Below, piece after piece: positions 1 to 8,300 of a DNA stretch of 14,640 nucleotides. Source of the stretch: CANHCC01 sp040381555 (GTDB taxonomy: Bacteria; Bacteroidota; Bacteroidia; J057; RFSG01); contig JBEIHC010000070.1 of the NCBI GenBank assembly GCA_040381555.1, forward strand, positions 1-14,640. The letters run 5' to 3'. Below the pieces are notes generated by a model, which made no database searches, had not been told where the DNA came from, and worked only from the letters and a program-made list of their open reading frames with translations. The position numbers and the translations under genes are program-made. How positions within the stretch are numbered: position 1 is the first letter of the stretch; every line of letters starts with the position of its first letter.

Positions 1-325
1 GAAGGGTGTGACGCCCCCAATAATCGAAGTGCCCAGGGGAAAGGCGAAGCTTTTTTTATGGCTGTTCTTCGAATGACCCGCCCGCGCTTCGATACGCCCC
101 CACTTAAAATTCTTTGAACGACCCCCATACATCGGGGGCTACTCAGCGACCGGGCTCAGGGCGTGACGCACGGAAGGGTGTGACGCACCCAATAATAGAA
201 GTGCCCTGGGGAAAGGCGAAGCTTTTTTTGCTATTCTTCGAATGATCCGCCCGCACTTCGATACGCCCCCACTTAAAATTCTTTGAACAACCCACATACA
301 TCGGGGGCTACTCAGCGACCGGGCT
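1..325. repeat. Two-copy 172-bp tandem repeat with conserved hairpin
   Basis: Copy 1 starts at position 1 and copy 2 at 173. They match almost base for base through the shared ending cgggct (151-156 and 320-325), with a 3-bp length difference in a T-rich stretch. Each copy can fold. In copy 1, 25-32 pairs with 84-91 using one G-U pair. In copy 2, 198-204 pairs perfectly with 253-259, the G-U pair having become A-U. An inner CGAAG/CTTCG stem is kept in both. The unit begins with a gaagggtgtgacgc version of the short repeat scattered through the window. No credible gene lies here. It may continue left of the window. Its function is unknown; it could be a REP/MITE-like element or a folded RNA. 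Confidence 0.85.
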
Positions 326-480
326 GTTAAACTCGATAGATACAGGTTCAACTGAATGGGAAAAAAGGAATCTATAATTTATACTATTGACATCTACCCA
401 TTACAATTATGGTCTTGGGATAAAAATTGGAAAACCACACAAAGCTCTTCATCCCCCTATCCGGAAACTCAAGAAAATTA

Positions 481-488
481 TACCTTTG
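481..488 (+). promoter_or_regulatory. Candidate Bacteroidota -7 promoter element
   Basis: TACCTTTG fits the Bacteroidota sigma-70 -7 consensus TAnnTTTG and lies about 80 nt before the start codon of the exported HNH protein. No convincing -33 TTG is visible at the usual spacing, so this is a candidate only. Positions 326-480 upstream are AT-rich and show nothing else recognisable. Confidence 0.4.
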
Positions 489-522
489 TTTCGATAAATT
501 ACCCGGTATAAAAAATTATTTA

Positions 523-549
523 AATCAGGTTATTTAACCTTTCCTGATT
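523..549 (+). promoter_or_regulatory. Nested inverted repeats in the leader of the HNH gene
   Basis: Two overlapping inverted repeats lie between the promoter candidate and the ATG at 569. The inner one, AGGTTA-TT-TAACCT (527-540), is a perfect palindrome with a 2-nt centre. The outer one pairs AATCAGG (523-529) with CCTGATT (543-549). They share the bases 527-529, so as RNA they are mutually exclusive. As DNA, the inner one looks like an operator for a dimeric regulator. The role is inferred; only the symmetry is seen. Confidence 0.4.
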
Positions 550-568
550 CTACTATTCCGACTTCTTT

Positions 569-1006
569 ATGAAAAAAATACTCTTACTGCTTACCTTACT
601 CCTCCTCAGCTTCGCCACTTTTGCCCAAAGCCGGTATATCTCCCAAACCACGAAAAAAATTGTTTATTCCCGAGATGGAGGGGTATGTAAATGTTGTGGA
701 AGTTCTTTGAGTCTGGAATATGATCACATCATGCCTTTTTCCTGTGGCGGAGGAAATGAGGTATCCAATATTCAGTTACTGTGTCAAAGATGCAATCGAA
801 GTAAATCTAACAGCTGCACCTGTAAAGTACATAACCGAAGAGTGGGCGTCAATTGTTGTGATCGCCAAACCAGTTATTCTTCCTCCAACTCCAGTTTCAA
901 CTCCTCCTCTACTTCTCAACAATGCAGCGGAACTACCCAAAAAGGAAGCAGATGCAAAAATAAAACCAGCAAGCCCAACGGGCGTTGCCAGCATCATCAA
1001 TTTTAA
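569..1006 (+). CDS. Exported HNH-nuclease-like protein with C-terminal Cys/His motif
   Basis: A 145-residue protein with a clear signal peptide (about 1-19, cleavage before Gln20), so it should leave the cytoplasm. Residues 40-79 carry an HNH-type core: C40/C42-C43, the catalytic-type pair D52-H53 followed by I-M-P, a GGGN segment, N67, then C72-x2-C75-N76-x2-K79. The four cysteines are the usual structural zinc site of HNH nucleases. A second Cys cluster (83-97) follows, then a Ser-rich linker (about 102-116). A final motif C119-x9-C129-x10-C140-x-H142 resembles small zinc-binding tails found on unrelated bacterial and phage proteins. The family role is DNA cleavage, but an exported version is unusual; nutrient DNA degradation, competition or a non-enzymatic zinc role are all possible. 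The ATG at 569 gives the natural signal peptide. The next gene starts 16 nt after the stop, suggesting co-transcription. Confidence 0.8.
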   Translation: MKKILLLLTLLLLSFATFAQSRYISQTTKKIVYSRDGGVCKCCGSSLSLEYDHIMPFSCGGGNEVSNIQLLCQRCNRSKSNSCTCKVHNRRVGVNCCDRQTSYSSSNSSFNSSSTSQQCSGTTQKGSRCKNKTSKPNGRCQHHQF

Positions 1007-1022
1007 CTAATCGATTTTCAAC

Positions 1023-1268
1023 ATGAAAAAAAACTTCCTATTTGCCACAGATATTAAAACCGAAGAGACCATCATTTCAGAATCGCCTAAAGGAAGCAAT
1101 CAGGTCCTTTTTATTGAACGCATTTCGCGTCAACAAAATGAACTATTGTACAAGGCTGTTCTTACCCTGACAGAAATTTCCCAAGCTCCGGATTTGGATG
1201 TGAGTCTGTATAAGGCGATGGATAAAGTATGTCAGATGATCTATCAAAAACAGATGGTACAACAGTAA
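1023..1268 (+). CDS. Small hypothetical protein, 81 residues
   Basis: Not recognised. It starts 16 nt after the HNH-like gene and ends right at a hairpin terminator, so it is probably the second gene of a two-gene unit. The protein has no signal peptide, membrane segment or cysteine pair. It looks soluble and cytoplasmic. The second half (about 38-81) is predicted helical by eye, with regularly spaced Leu/Ile/Met. Because its partner is exported and this one is not, an immunity role is conceivable but has no direct support. Codon use looks ordinary, and the tight placement between a stop codon and a terminator favours a real gene. Confidence 0.6.
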   Translation: MKKNFLFATDIKTEETIISESPKGSNQVLFIERISRQQNELLYKAVLTLTEISQAPDLDVSLYKAMDKVCQMIYQKQMVQQ

Positions 1269-1296
1269 AATAAAAAAACCTGAGGGTTTATTTTTA
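1268..1296 (+). terminator. Hairpin terminator after the two-gene unit
   Basis: An A-rich arm ending in AACC (to 1280), a TGAG tetraloop (1281-1284) and a GGTT-T arm running into TTATTTTT (1285-1295) form an A/T-rich hairpin with a T tail, one A-A mismatch included. It starts at the stop codon of the small gene. The A-rich and T-rich sides mean it could also act on the opposite strand. Confidence 0.6.
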
Positions 1297-1360
1297 GAGG
1301 TAGTTAGAATCCCTTGAGCGATATATAATCCAACTTTATACGAAAGGCTTCGTTTACATA

Positions 1361-1398
1361 GAAGGGCGTGACGCACGGAAACCCGTGACGCACGGAAT
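1361..1398. repeat. Dispersed GACGCACGGAA repeat, two head-to-tail copies
   Basis: GGGCGTGACGCACGGAA (1364-1380) is followed at once by CCGTGACGCACGGAA (1383-1397). The same core occurs around 158-190, 2214-2252 and 11596-11620. Here it sits between converging genes, just past the 3' end of the DUF4384-like gene. Positions 1297-1360 show nothing else recognisable. Confidence 0.75.
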
Positions 1399-1410
1399 TC
1401 CTTCACTCCC

Positions 1411-2190
1411 CTACCTCCTCTTCCTCACCAAAAAACTATGCCAACTTACGGTCTTCTGACTTCTGGGTATAGCCGACATTCTGGATAATAATTCATTCAG
1501 ATTAGAGGGTGGGGAAATTTGAATGGGCTGCACGGTAAATAATAATACCAGATAATGAATGGCCTCCGGTTTTGTGGTTTCCAAGATATAATCAATGGAC
1601 TTATTAATTGGAAAAGCAGCGGACTTTCCACCTTCCAGTAAATGCCCTTTTTCATAGGCATTCGGAAATACCTGATAAACCTCAGATTCCGAAACAATAA
1701 AAGCATGCAAATATCCTGGGCGATTAGGACGAACAGAAAATTGCAGTCCTTCTTGATCAAAATACTGATCTCGTAAGTCGAATAATTCTAGCTGAATTCC
1801 GGATGCCTCTTCCTCCTCATAAATTTTCACCTCAGCACGAATAACCACCTCATAGAGCACTTGGTCTTGAATGGTTTTTAGTCCATCCGAAATCACTTCA
1901 AAACCTGCGATTTCTCCATTAATCTGATTGGAGATAATAGAAGAAAATAAGGCATCTGCATTTTCGGTACTGGACTGCTGAAAGAGCATATTGGATTCGG
2001 ATATTTGCTCGCCAATTCCGGCCTGACGGAGCGCATCTACTTTTGCTTCCTGCAAAGCTTTTTCTTTAGCAAGTGATTGGGTAATGTCCTTGTGAAAATC
2101 GACCATTCCCACAGCCCTAGGAATTGTAACAGTCCTCTGGGCCATTAAGGTAAAATTCAGACACACAACAAGAAACACTAGTAATTTCAT
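1411..2190 (-). CDS. Exported DUF4384-like protein
   Basis: A 259-residue protein with a signal peptide (about 1-17, cleaved before Gln18). Residues about 35-125 read like the N-terminal region of LPP20/FlgT-type envelope proteins: an A-x-E-x-A-L-x-E-A-x-x-x-A-L helix, then a beta-rich part. Residues about 148-222 resemble DUF4384. The typical run GYLHAFIVSESEVYQVFPN is followed by a Gly-rich turn and a PINKS-type strand. DUF4384 is a beta-sandwich often attached to secreted or signalling proteins; its biochemical role is not known. The C-terminus is basic. The gene follows the giant surface protein on the same strand after a 60-nt gap holding a repeat hairpin. No TAnnTTTG element is visible in that gap, so it may be the last gene of the long transcript. 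Assignment to DUF4384 is from motif memory only. Confidence 0.75.
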   Translation of the reverse strand: MKLLVFLVVCLNFTLMAQRTVTIPRAVGMVDFHKDITQSLAKEKALQEAKVDALRQAGIGEQISESNMLFQQSSTENADALFSSIISNQINGEIAGFEVISDGLKTIQDQVLYEVVIRAEVKIYEEEEASGIQLELFDLRDQYFDQEGLQFSVRPNRPGYLHAFIVSESEVYQVFPNAYEKGHLLEGGKSAAFPINKSIDYILETTKPEAIHYLVLLFTVQPIQISPPSNLNELLSRMSAIPRSQKTVSWHSFLVRKRR

Positions 2191-2213
2191 GTTGTAAAAT
2201 TAGGGAAAATTTG

Positions 2214-2252
2214 AGGGCGTGAGGCACCTAAGGGCGTGCGTCACGCGCCCTT
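2214..2252. repeat. Dispersed repeat forming a hairpin at the stop codon of the giant gene
   Basis: AGGGCGTGAGGCAC (2214-2227) is a diverged copy of the short dispersed repeat. Next to it, 2230-2252 holds an inverted copy that is nearly palindromic: GCGTG (2234-2238) pairs with CACGC (2242-2246) around a CGT loop, and AAGG pairs with CCTT outside after a 2-nt bulge. The hairpin reaches into the stop codon of the giant gene (2251-2253). It could act as a terminator or mRNA stabiliser for the minus strand, but no strong T run follows, so readthrough into the DUF4384-like gene is plausible. Confidence 0.65.
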
Positions 2253-5200
2253 ATTGCCTCAAAACTTCAATCACTTCCCTTCCGCTTTCGTGTCTTATTG
2301 ATAACCAATAAACACCAGCGGGAATATCGAATAATTCCATTCTTAACTTACCACCCTCCACAAACGACTGAACGGGAAAATTCTGAATTACCTTGCCCAT
2401 ATTGTTAATTAATTCTACCTGAAGCGGTGAACTATTATCGGGAATTGAAAGAAACATAGTCGATGAAAATGGGTTAGGATATACCTTCCATTCAGTGATT
2501 TGGGTATCAAAACGACCTTCCCTTAGGCCACCATGTCCATTCCAATACCATTTCTGAAGGCAGTTATTATCCCCAACATAAACCCAGTAGTAAAATTGTG
2601 CAGTATCCAGATAATCATATTTTATCCAAGGACGACAATCGCCATCACAAACAAAAAACTCCTGCCCATTATTATTTTCTTTATACTCATAACCCCACAA
2701 ATACTGCTTACCTTCTTCCCTGCATATCAAAATACCCGTATTAATATCATCTGCTTTTAATACAAGGGCCTCTTGTGGTGCCTGAAAACCCAACATAATC
2801 GGTAAACTCGTCTGCCGTTCACAGCCATATGCTGAAACACTTACCTGATATACCCCACTTGTCTGAATTGAAATAGAACGAGTGGTATCGCCTGTGTTCC
2901 AAAAATAAGATTCATAAACAGAACTGGTACTCAAATCTAATTTATCCCCACGACATGCAATATCGGTTGAAGCAGACTCTATTTCAACCGGTGGAATGTT
3001 TTTAACATCAATAAAAACCGAATCCAATACCGCACATTTTCCGCTAGGGTCAAAATATTCTAAAATATAATTACCAGTTTGAGTAATGGTCGTTTGGGAG
3101 GTTGTATCCCCGTTAGACCAATTAAATATTCCATCTGTCTCACTGGCATTTAAAAGTACCGAATCACCTTCACAAATCTGGAAAGGACCATTGGCGGTGA
3201 TACGAATTTCAGGCATCTCAACTGCAGAAATAGATATTGTGTTTGATGGAACTCGGCATCCAAAACTATCCTGAAGATTAACCGAATAAACGCCTGAAGA
3301 TTTAACCCATAAGATATTGGATGTATCCCCCGTATTCCAAATAGGATGAACACCATGCAAAACAGTCAAGGAAGCTGAATCGCCCGGACACAAAACACTA
3401 TCGCCGGTATTAACAATTTGTGGCGAAGTAACTTTATAATTATTTAATTGAATTGTATCTGAGTTAGAGGCACAATTATTACCATCCCAGACCATTAAAA
3501 AATAAGCGCCGGGTTGAGTCACCTGAATAGTTGGAAAAGTTTGACCGGAAGACCATTGTACTTGGTTTAAACCCGGAGACAAATATTGAAGTTGAATGGT
3601 ATCTCCTATACAAAATAGCGTATCTGATGCCGCGATTTGAACAAATGGCAACGTATCCACCAAAACCTGAATACTACCGGAATTATTGGAACATCCGGCA
3701 AGATTCGTAGTTAATGAATAAGACCCGGTAGATTTTATGCAAATGGAGGATTGAGTAGAACCATTGCTCCATAGATAAGGGGCGGGCGAAATAGCAGATA
3801 AAATAACAGAATCCCCCTGACAAAACCGCAATGGACCATCGGCAATAAAATTAGGTTGTGGTGGTTCTATAACCGACACGGTCACTGCCTGACTACTACC
3901 TGAGCAACCATTTGAGGTACCTGTAACCGAATAGGTCCCGGAAGTGCTAACATTTAGGATTGAACCTAATACTCCATTAGACCAAACATATTGAGTGGCA
4001 CCGCCACCCTGAAGTAAAGCTGAATTACCTCTGCAAACATTAAAACTTCCAGAAGGAAAAATGGTAACCACAGGAATATTTTTCTTGACAGTTGTGACCG
4101 TATCTGAATAGCCGTAACACCCATTTTGATCTAAAACGAGAACAGAATAAGTACCCGATTGAGTAACGGAAATATCTGAATTACCGGATCCACCACTCCA
4201 TAAATAAGAAGCATATTGAGAAGGCAATTTCAATCTGACACTATCTCCATCGCAAAATTCCAATGATGTAGAATAGCTAATTCGTGGTCTTGGATTCGGA
4301 TTAACCAAAATATTAATTCCGGACCAAGAGCGACATCCTTCAGGACTGGTAATGGTATCTATATAATAGCCTGAACGAAATACCTGTATGGTATCTGTCA
4401 TACTACCAGTGTTCCAGCTGTTAGAAACACCTGTGCTACCGGAAAGAACCAATAAATTACCTTCACAAAATACTGTTGCACCTGAAGGAACGATGGCAGA
4501 AATAGGCGTTTGAAAAACCGTAACCAAAAAGGATGGACTTGAAGCCACGCAATTATTAATATCCGTTACGCGTACCATATAAGTGCCTGGAGCATTTACC
4601 GCAAGTGTGGGAGATGAATGCCCTGTATTCCATAAATAATTTGAATAAATCCCTGTGCTCAGTGTAGTAACATTTCCTGAACAAAGTGTGTTAACGCCAC
4701 TAATTACCGGAGTAGGCAGTGCATAAACAATCACAGGCAAAACGGAAGACAAAACCGTACAGTTAAAACTATTGGTCACCTGAACAGTATAACTGCCACT
4801 ATTTCGAACCATAATAGATTGCATAACTGACCCCGTAGACCATAAATAATTTAAAGAGCCGGGGGCACTCATAATAACTGAGTCCCCTGTGCAAAAATTG
4901 AGTGGACCCGATACGGTAACCGCAGCACTGGGAATGGGGTTGACTGTAATTCGAATGCTAGAACTTGTGACAGCAGGACAGGGAAGAGAGGAAACAACCC
5001 GTCTAAAATATCGTGTTCCATTTAAAGACACTGAGGTAAAGCCGTTTTGAGTGCCTGAAGAAATAGAATTCCATGAAATATCATCCGAGCTAGAAAACCA
5101 TTGATAGGAATAAATACCGGAACCGCCTAATGGTGCACTACCCGTGAGATTAGAAAATAATTGATTCGCACAAACAGTCTGATTAGATCCAATTGTATTA

Positions 5201-6939
5201 GCGGTTATGGGCACATGAATTGTAATTCTAACGGAACCAGAATTACTCTGGCATGGCCCACTATTTATAAGACGATAGAAGAAAACTGAGCTATTCAAAG
5301 CACCAGTATTCAATTGACTGCTTGTAGCATTTGCAATGGGAGACCAATTGATATTATCACTACCGGAAAACCACTGATACATATATATACCTGTTCCACC
5401 CAAAGGTAATGTTCCGGTAAGAGAAGCAGCTGATCCCTGACAAAGTGTTTGATTGGAACCGACTGTATTATTCGTTATTATCGGAATCACAGATACAAAT
5501 ACAGAACTCGAAGTACTGAAACTACAAAATGGATTAGTTACAATTCGTCTAAAGTATAAAGAGGAGGACATAGATTGTAAGTAACTCAAATTCTGATTTG
5601 TTGAACCAGATAATACAGTCCATCCTATATTATTTGTACTTGTTTCCCATTGATAAATAAATTGATTATTGCCACCATTCGGAAGGGTTCCTGTGAACAA
5701 TGCAGGTGAGCCTCCGGAACAAATCGTTTGATTCGACCCAACTAAATTATTGGTCAGTACAGGAACAATCAAAATTGTTACTGTATTGGTAAAAGCATTA
5801 CATAAACCGGCGGTCACGCCTCGGCGAAAATAAGTGGTTGACCCAACTAAACCTGGTGCATAACTAATTATCGTGGCACCGCTAATATCAAACCATCCTG
5901 AATTATCATTGCTCGACTGCCATTGATAGGTATTAAAATCATTCCCACCGGTAGGTAAGCTACCGGTAATCGATCCTGATGGGTTACCTATACATAGCGT
6001 TTGATTATTACCAATTATATTATTTCCAATACCAGGAATTACGGTTATCTGAATGTGCCCGGAATTACTATTGCAAAAACCATCAGAAACTGAACGCCGA
6101 AAATAAGTCGTAGCAGACAACCCGAAATTATAGTTAAAATCTTGCGCAGCAAAACCAGGGATTGTTTGCCAGGATATTAAATTGCTACTGCTCTGCCACT
6201 GATAGGAATAAGAGCCCGTGCCTCCTGTTGGGGTACTCCCTGTAATACCGGAAATCGTTATACCCGCACATATGGTTTCATCAGAAAGAATAGTATTATT
6301 ACTAATTATAGATAACACATCAACGCGTATCGAACTGGAATAGAGAGCAGCACATACGGAATTACCTGACTCAGCCTTTCGTCTGAAATAAGAGGTAACA
6401 GATGGTGTAATGCTACTCATATTTTGATTGGTCTGTCCGGAAATATTTGACCATACAACATCATCCGAACTACTCTCCCATTGATAAACATAGGTACCAC
6501 TTCCTCCGGAAGGAAGTGAACCAGTAAGAGTTATGCCATTACCAGCACAAACTGTTTGCTGGCTGCCAATTGTATTTCCATTCAAAACAGGAGATAAAGT
6601 CAGACTGGAGCTTGGTAAACTTGTAAAGGAAGGATCGGAAGCTGTAACTCGCACCCGATAGCCTATACCATATGGAAATACACCCCACACATGATTAAAA
6701 GTACCAGAACCTGTTATATTTAATGTGCCTAAAATCGTAGGTGAAGCGAAATTGCCTGAATTATCCGACAACTCCAGCGTAAAAATATTCCCGGGATTAA
6801 ATGCCCCTCCACTTACCTGAAAGGAAATGGTATAAGCATCCCCGGTGCAATAATTCTGTGGTGTTATAGGATCCAGTGTGACGGTTTGACTATTCCCAAA
6901 GGAGAGAATAACCAGGATAACAAGAATTAACTTCTTCAT
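2251..6939 (-). CDS. Giant T9SS-sorted surface protein with 16 Ig-like repeats
   Basis: A 1562-residue exported protein. After a signal peptide (about 1-18) and an N-terminal beta domain (to about 115) come two repeat families. Six units of about 90 residues (about 118-663) follow the pattern N-x-I-G-x-NQT-x-C-x-G, then TGS-x-P-x-GG, YQW-x-SS, W, FRR and a second Cys. Ten units of about 70 residues (about 664-1365) follow FC-x-GDS, Y-L-W-S/N-x-G, SG-x-Y-x-V and GC. Two conserved cysteines per unit suggest one disulfide each. A non-repeat Trp/Tyr/Cys-rich domain (about 1380-1465) comes next, and the last 78 residues are a T9SS type A sorting domain (WKVYPNPF, then GVYWLSI near the end). Such proteins are exported by T9SS and usually anchored to surface lipopolysaccharide, acting as adhesins or stalks. 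The start overlaps the upstream barrel gene by ATGA, so translation is probably coupled. The ligand is unknown. Confidence 0.92.
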   Translation of the reverse strand: MKKLILVILVILSFGNSQTVTLDPITPQNYCTGDAYTISFQVSGGAFNPGNIFTLELSDNSGNFASPTILGTLNITGSGTFNHVWGVFPYGIGYRVRVTASDPSFTSLPSSSLTLSPVLNGNTIGSQQTVCAGNGITLTGSLPSGGSGTYVYQWESSSDDVVWSNISGQTNQNMSSITPSVTSYFRRKAESGNSVCAALYSSSIRVDVLSIISNNTILSDETICAGITISGITGSTPTGGTGSYSYQWQSSSNLISWQTIPGFAAQDFNYNFGLSATTYFRRSVSDGFCNSNSGHIQITVIPGIGNNIIGNNQTLCIGNPSGSITGSLPTGGNDFNTYQWQSSNDNSGWFDISGATIISYAPGLVGSTTYFRRGVTAGLCNAFTNTVTILIVPVLTNNLVGSNQTICSGGSPALFTGTLPNGGNNQFIYQWETSTNNIGWTVLSGSTNQNLSYLQSMSSSLYFRRIVTNPFCSFSTSSSVFVSVIPIITNNTVGSNQTLCQGSAASLTGTLPLGGTGIYMYQWFSGSDNINWSPIANATSSQLNTGALNSSVFFYRLINSGPCQSNSGSVRITIHVPITANTIGSNQTVCANQLFSNLTGSAPLGGSGIYSYQWFSSSDDISWNSISSGTQNGFTSVSLNGTRYFRRVVSSLPCPAVTSSSIRITVNPIPSAAVTVSGPLNFCTGDSVIMSAPGSLNYLWSTGSVMQSIMVRNSGSYTVQVTNSFNCTVLSSVLPVIVYALPTPVISGVNTLCSGNVTTLSTGIYSNYLWNTGHSSPTLAVNAPGTYMVRVTDINNCVASSPSFLVTVFQTPISAIVPSGATVFCEGNLLVLSGSTGVSNSWNTGSMTDTIQVFRSGYYIDTITSPEGCRSWSGINILVNPNPRPRISYSTSLEFCDGDSVRLKLPSQYASYLWSGGSGNSDISVTQSGTYSVLVLDQNGCYGYSDTVTTVKKNIPVVTIFPSGSFNVCRGNSALLQGGGATQYVWSNGVLGSILNVSTSGTYSVTGTSNGCSGSSQAVTVSVIEPPQPNFIADGPLRFCQGDSVILSAISPAPYLWSNGSTQSSICIKSTGSYSLTTNLAGCSNNSGSIQVLVDTLPFVQIAASDTLFCIGDTIQLQYLSPGLNQVQWSSGQTFPTIQVTQPGAYFLMVWDGNNCASNSDTIQLNNYKVTSPQIVNTGDSVLCPGDSASLTVLHGVHPIWNTGDTSNILWVKSSGVYSVNLQDSFGCRVPSNTISISAVEMPEIRITANGPFQICEGDSVLLNASETDGIFNWSNGDTTSQTTITQTGNYILEYFDPSGKCAVLDSVFIDVKNIPPVEIESASTDIACRGDKLDLSTSSVYESYFWNTGDTTRSISIQTSGVYQVSVSAYGCERQTSLPIMLGFQAPQEALVLKADDINTGILICREEGKQYLWGYEYKENNNGQEFFVCDGDCRPWIKYDYLDTAQFYYWVYVGDNNCLQKWYWNGHGGLREGRFDTQITEWKVYPNPFSSTMFLSIPDNSSPLQVELINNMGKVIQNFPVQSFVEGGKLRMELFDIPAGVYWLSIRHESGREVIEVLRQ

Positions 6940-8300
6940 AATTTATAGGACACACCAAATACAACTTGTGGGGCAATCATTAATTTACTGCCATAATAAT
7001 CGATTACGCCACGCGATTCCAAACGGCCACCGGCATCTCTGTTAAGGAGAGGACCAGTTTCTGAACGACCACTCAAACGATATTGAGTTTGTATGTTTAG
7101 GCCTCCCATAATGGAAATCTCTTTTGATAAAAAATAATAGTAATGCAAGGGTAATGAAACACTAAGCACCATATTTCTCAGATTGGGTAATGCATGATTA
7201 CCGCTTACATTGTAGAGAGTTTCATTTCCAAACAACTGATTAAAAATCGTATCGGAATTATATTGTCGATAAAGGCTGGCAATCGCAAATGTATCCGCAG
7301 AAAAAGATATCTCCGGGTTATACATCAAACCGATACCGAGGGTTATACCCGGGACCAGCCATTGGGTTTTTGCTTCGATTCGACTTGCACTACCCATCAT
7401 ACGATGCAGCCCGAATTGGATACCCAAAGATTGAATAGTAGACCGTTCTGAATAACCACTCCAATAATACACCCGATTATAAATATCCTTTTGAAGATCC
7501 ACTAGGCGATTTGAATCAACTAAACGCACAGTCCCTGGTATATTCCCATTTAATTCATAACGATTGGCATGAATGCCTGCTGAAAACAGAAAAAATCGGG
7601 ATTTCAAGAAAATTTGTTGATAATATTGTAGGTTTAAAGAATAGCCTGAATTAATTCGATACTTAACAGAGGCGTCCGATTTAAACATTAGCGGGATAGA
7701 CAACAAAGACTGATTATACTGAAAAAGGGAAAATGGTTTTACTGTATTTATTTCAGGCCTATATAAAAACTTTTCAAGAGCCACTTTTTCTGATGCGTTT
7801 GCTAGATTTAGATATAGTACTTTGGAGTACGCAGAAACCGGTTCAATATTTAAATACTTTTTAAAAAGATTTGTTTGTGACTCTGAACCCGTTCTTTTTT
7901 GTATCAAAGCATACAAATCTCCATCATAATCTAATCCGTCAATAATCACATGAAAATGAAGCCTATAGGGTGGCTCTATTTTAGTGGCATCATTCAATTT
8001 AAATTCGTAAGCGCCACATGACTTTTTAAGGGAATCATTGGGAAAATAAAAATATATAGGTTCTATCTCAAACAAATCCCTTTGTATACGATTTTGATCA
8101 AATCCATGATACCGATAAAGCGCTCCATCGTCAATGTAATCTTTTGAATCAGATAATTGAACTATGGTATAAATCCGTATTTTATCCTTTTCCCGCCTAT
8201 CGGAATAATCCAGATTTCGTGGCAAAAAATTTGTTGATTGGGCAGAAACGGTTAAACTAAGACTAATAAAAAGCAATAAAAATAAAATTATCGTTCGCAT
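6936..8300 (-). CDS. Probable outer-membrane beta-barrel protein
   Basis: A 454-residue protein with a signal peptide (about 1-20, cleaved before Gln21). Residues about 25-180 look like a globular periplasmic or extracellular portion rich in Tyr and Asp. From about 185 on the chain alternates polar and hydrophobic/aromatic residues in strands separated by longer loops and ends in VVFGVSYKL, as expected for a membrane barrel closing strand. I do not recognise the family. It is translationally coupled to the giant surface protein (4-nt ATGA overlap) and its own start lies inside the end of the previous gene (13-nt overlap). That arrangement suggests it works with the surface protein, for example as an anchor or export helper in the way SprF-type barrels serve SprB; this is inference, as no PorP/SprF signature is evident. 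Confidence 0.8.
   Translation of the reverse strand: MRTIILFLLLFISLSLTVSAQSTNFLPRNLDYSDRREKDKIRIYTIVQLSDSKDYIDDGALYRYHGFDQNRIQRDLFEIEPIYFYFPNDSLKKSCGAYEFKLNDATKIEPPYRLHFHVIIDGLDYDGDLYALIQKRTGSESQTNLFKKYLNIEPVSAYSKVLYLNLANASEKVALEKFLYRPEINTVKPFSLFQYNQSLLSIPLMFKSDASVKYRINSGYSLNLQYYQQIFLKSRFFLFSAGIHANRYELNGNIPGTVRLVDSNRLVDLQKDIYNRVYYWSGYSERSTIQSLGIQFGLHRMMGSASRIEAKTQWLVPGITLGIGLMYNPEISFSADTFAIASLYRQYNSDTIFNQLFGNETLYNVSGNHALPNLRNMVLSVSLPLHYYYFLSKEISIMGGLNIQTQYRLSGRSETGPLLNRDAGGRLESRGVIDYYGSKLMIAPQVVFGVSYKL

Noticed and set aside
1..325. CRISPR array
   Set aside because: Only two long units with no spacers, and no cas-like genes in the window.
139..351. Minus-strand 70-residue open frame
   Set aside because: It lies almost entirely within the second copy of the tandem repeat and has the Arg/Ser/Pro-rich look of a repeat-derived frame.
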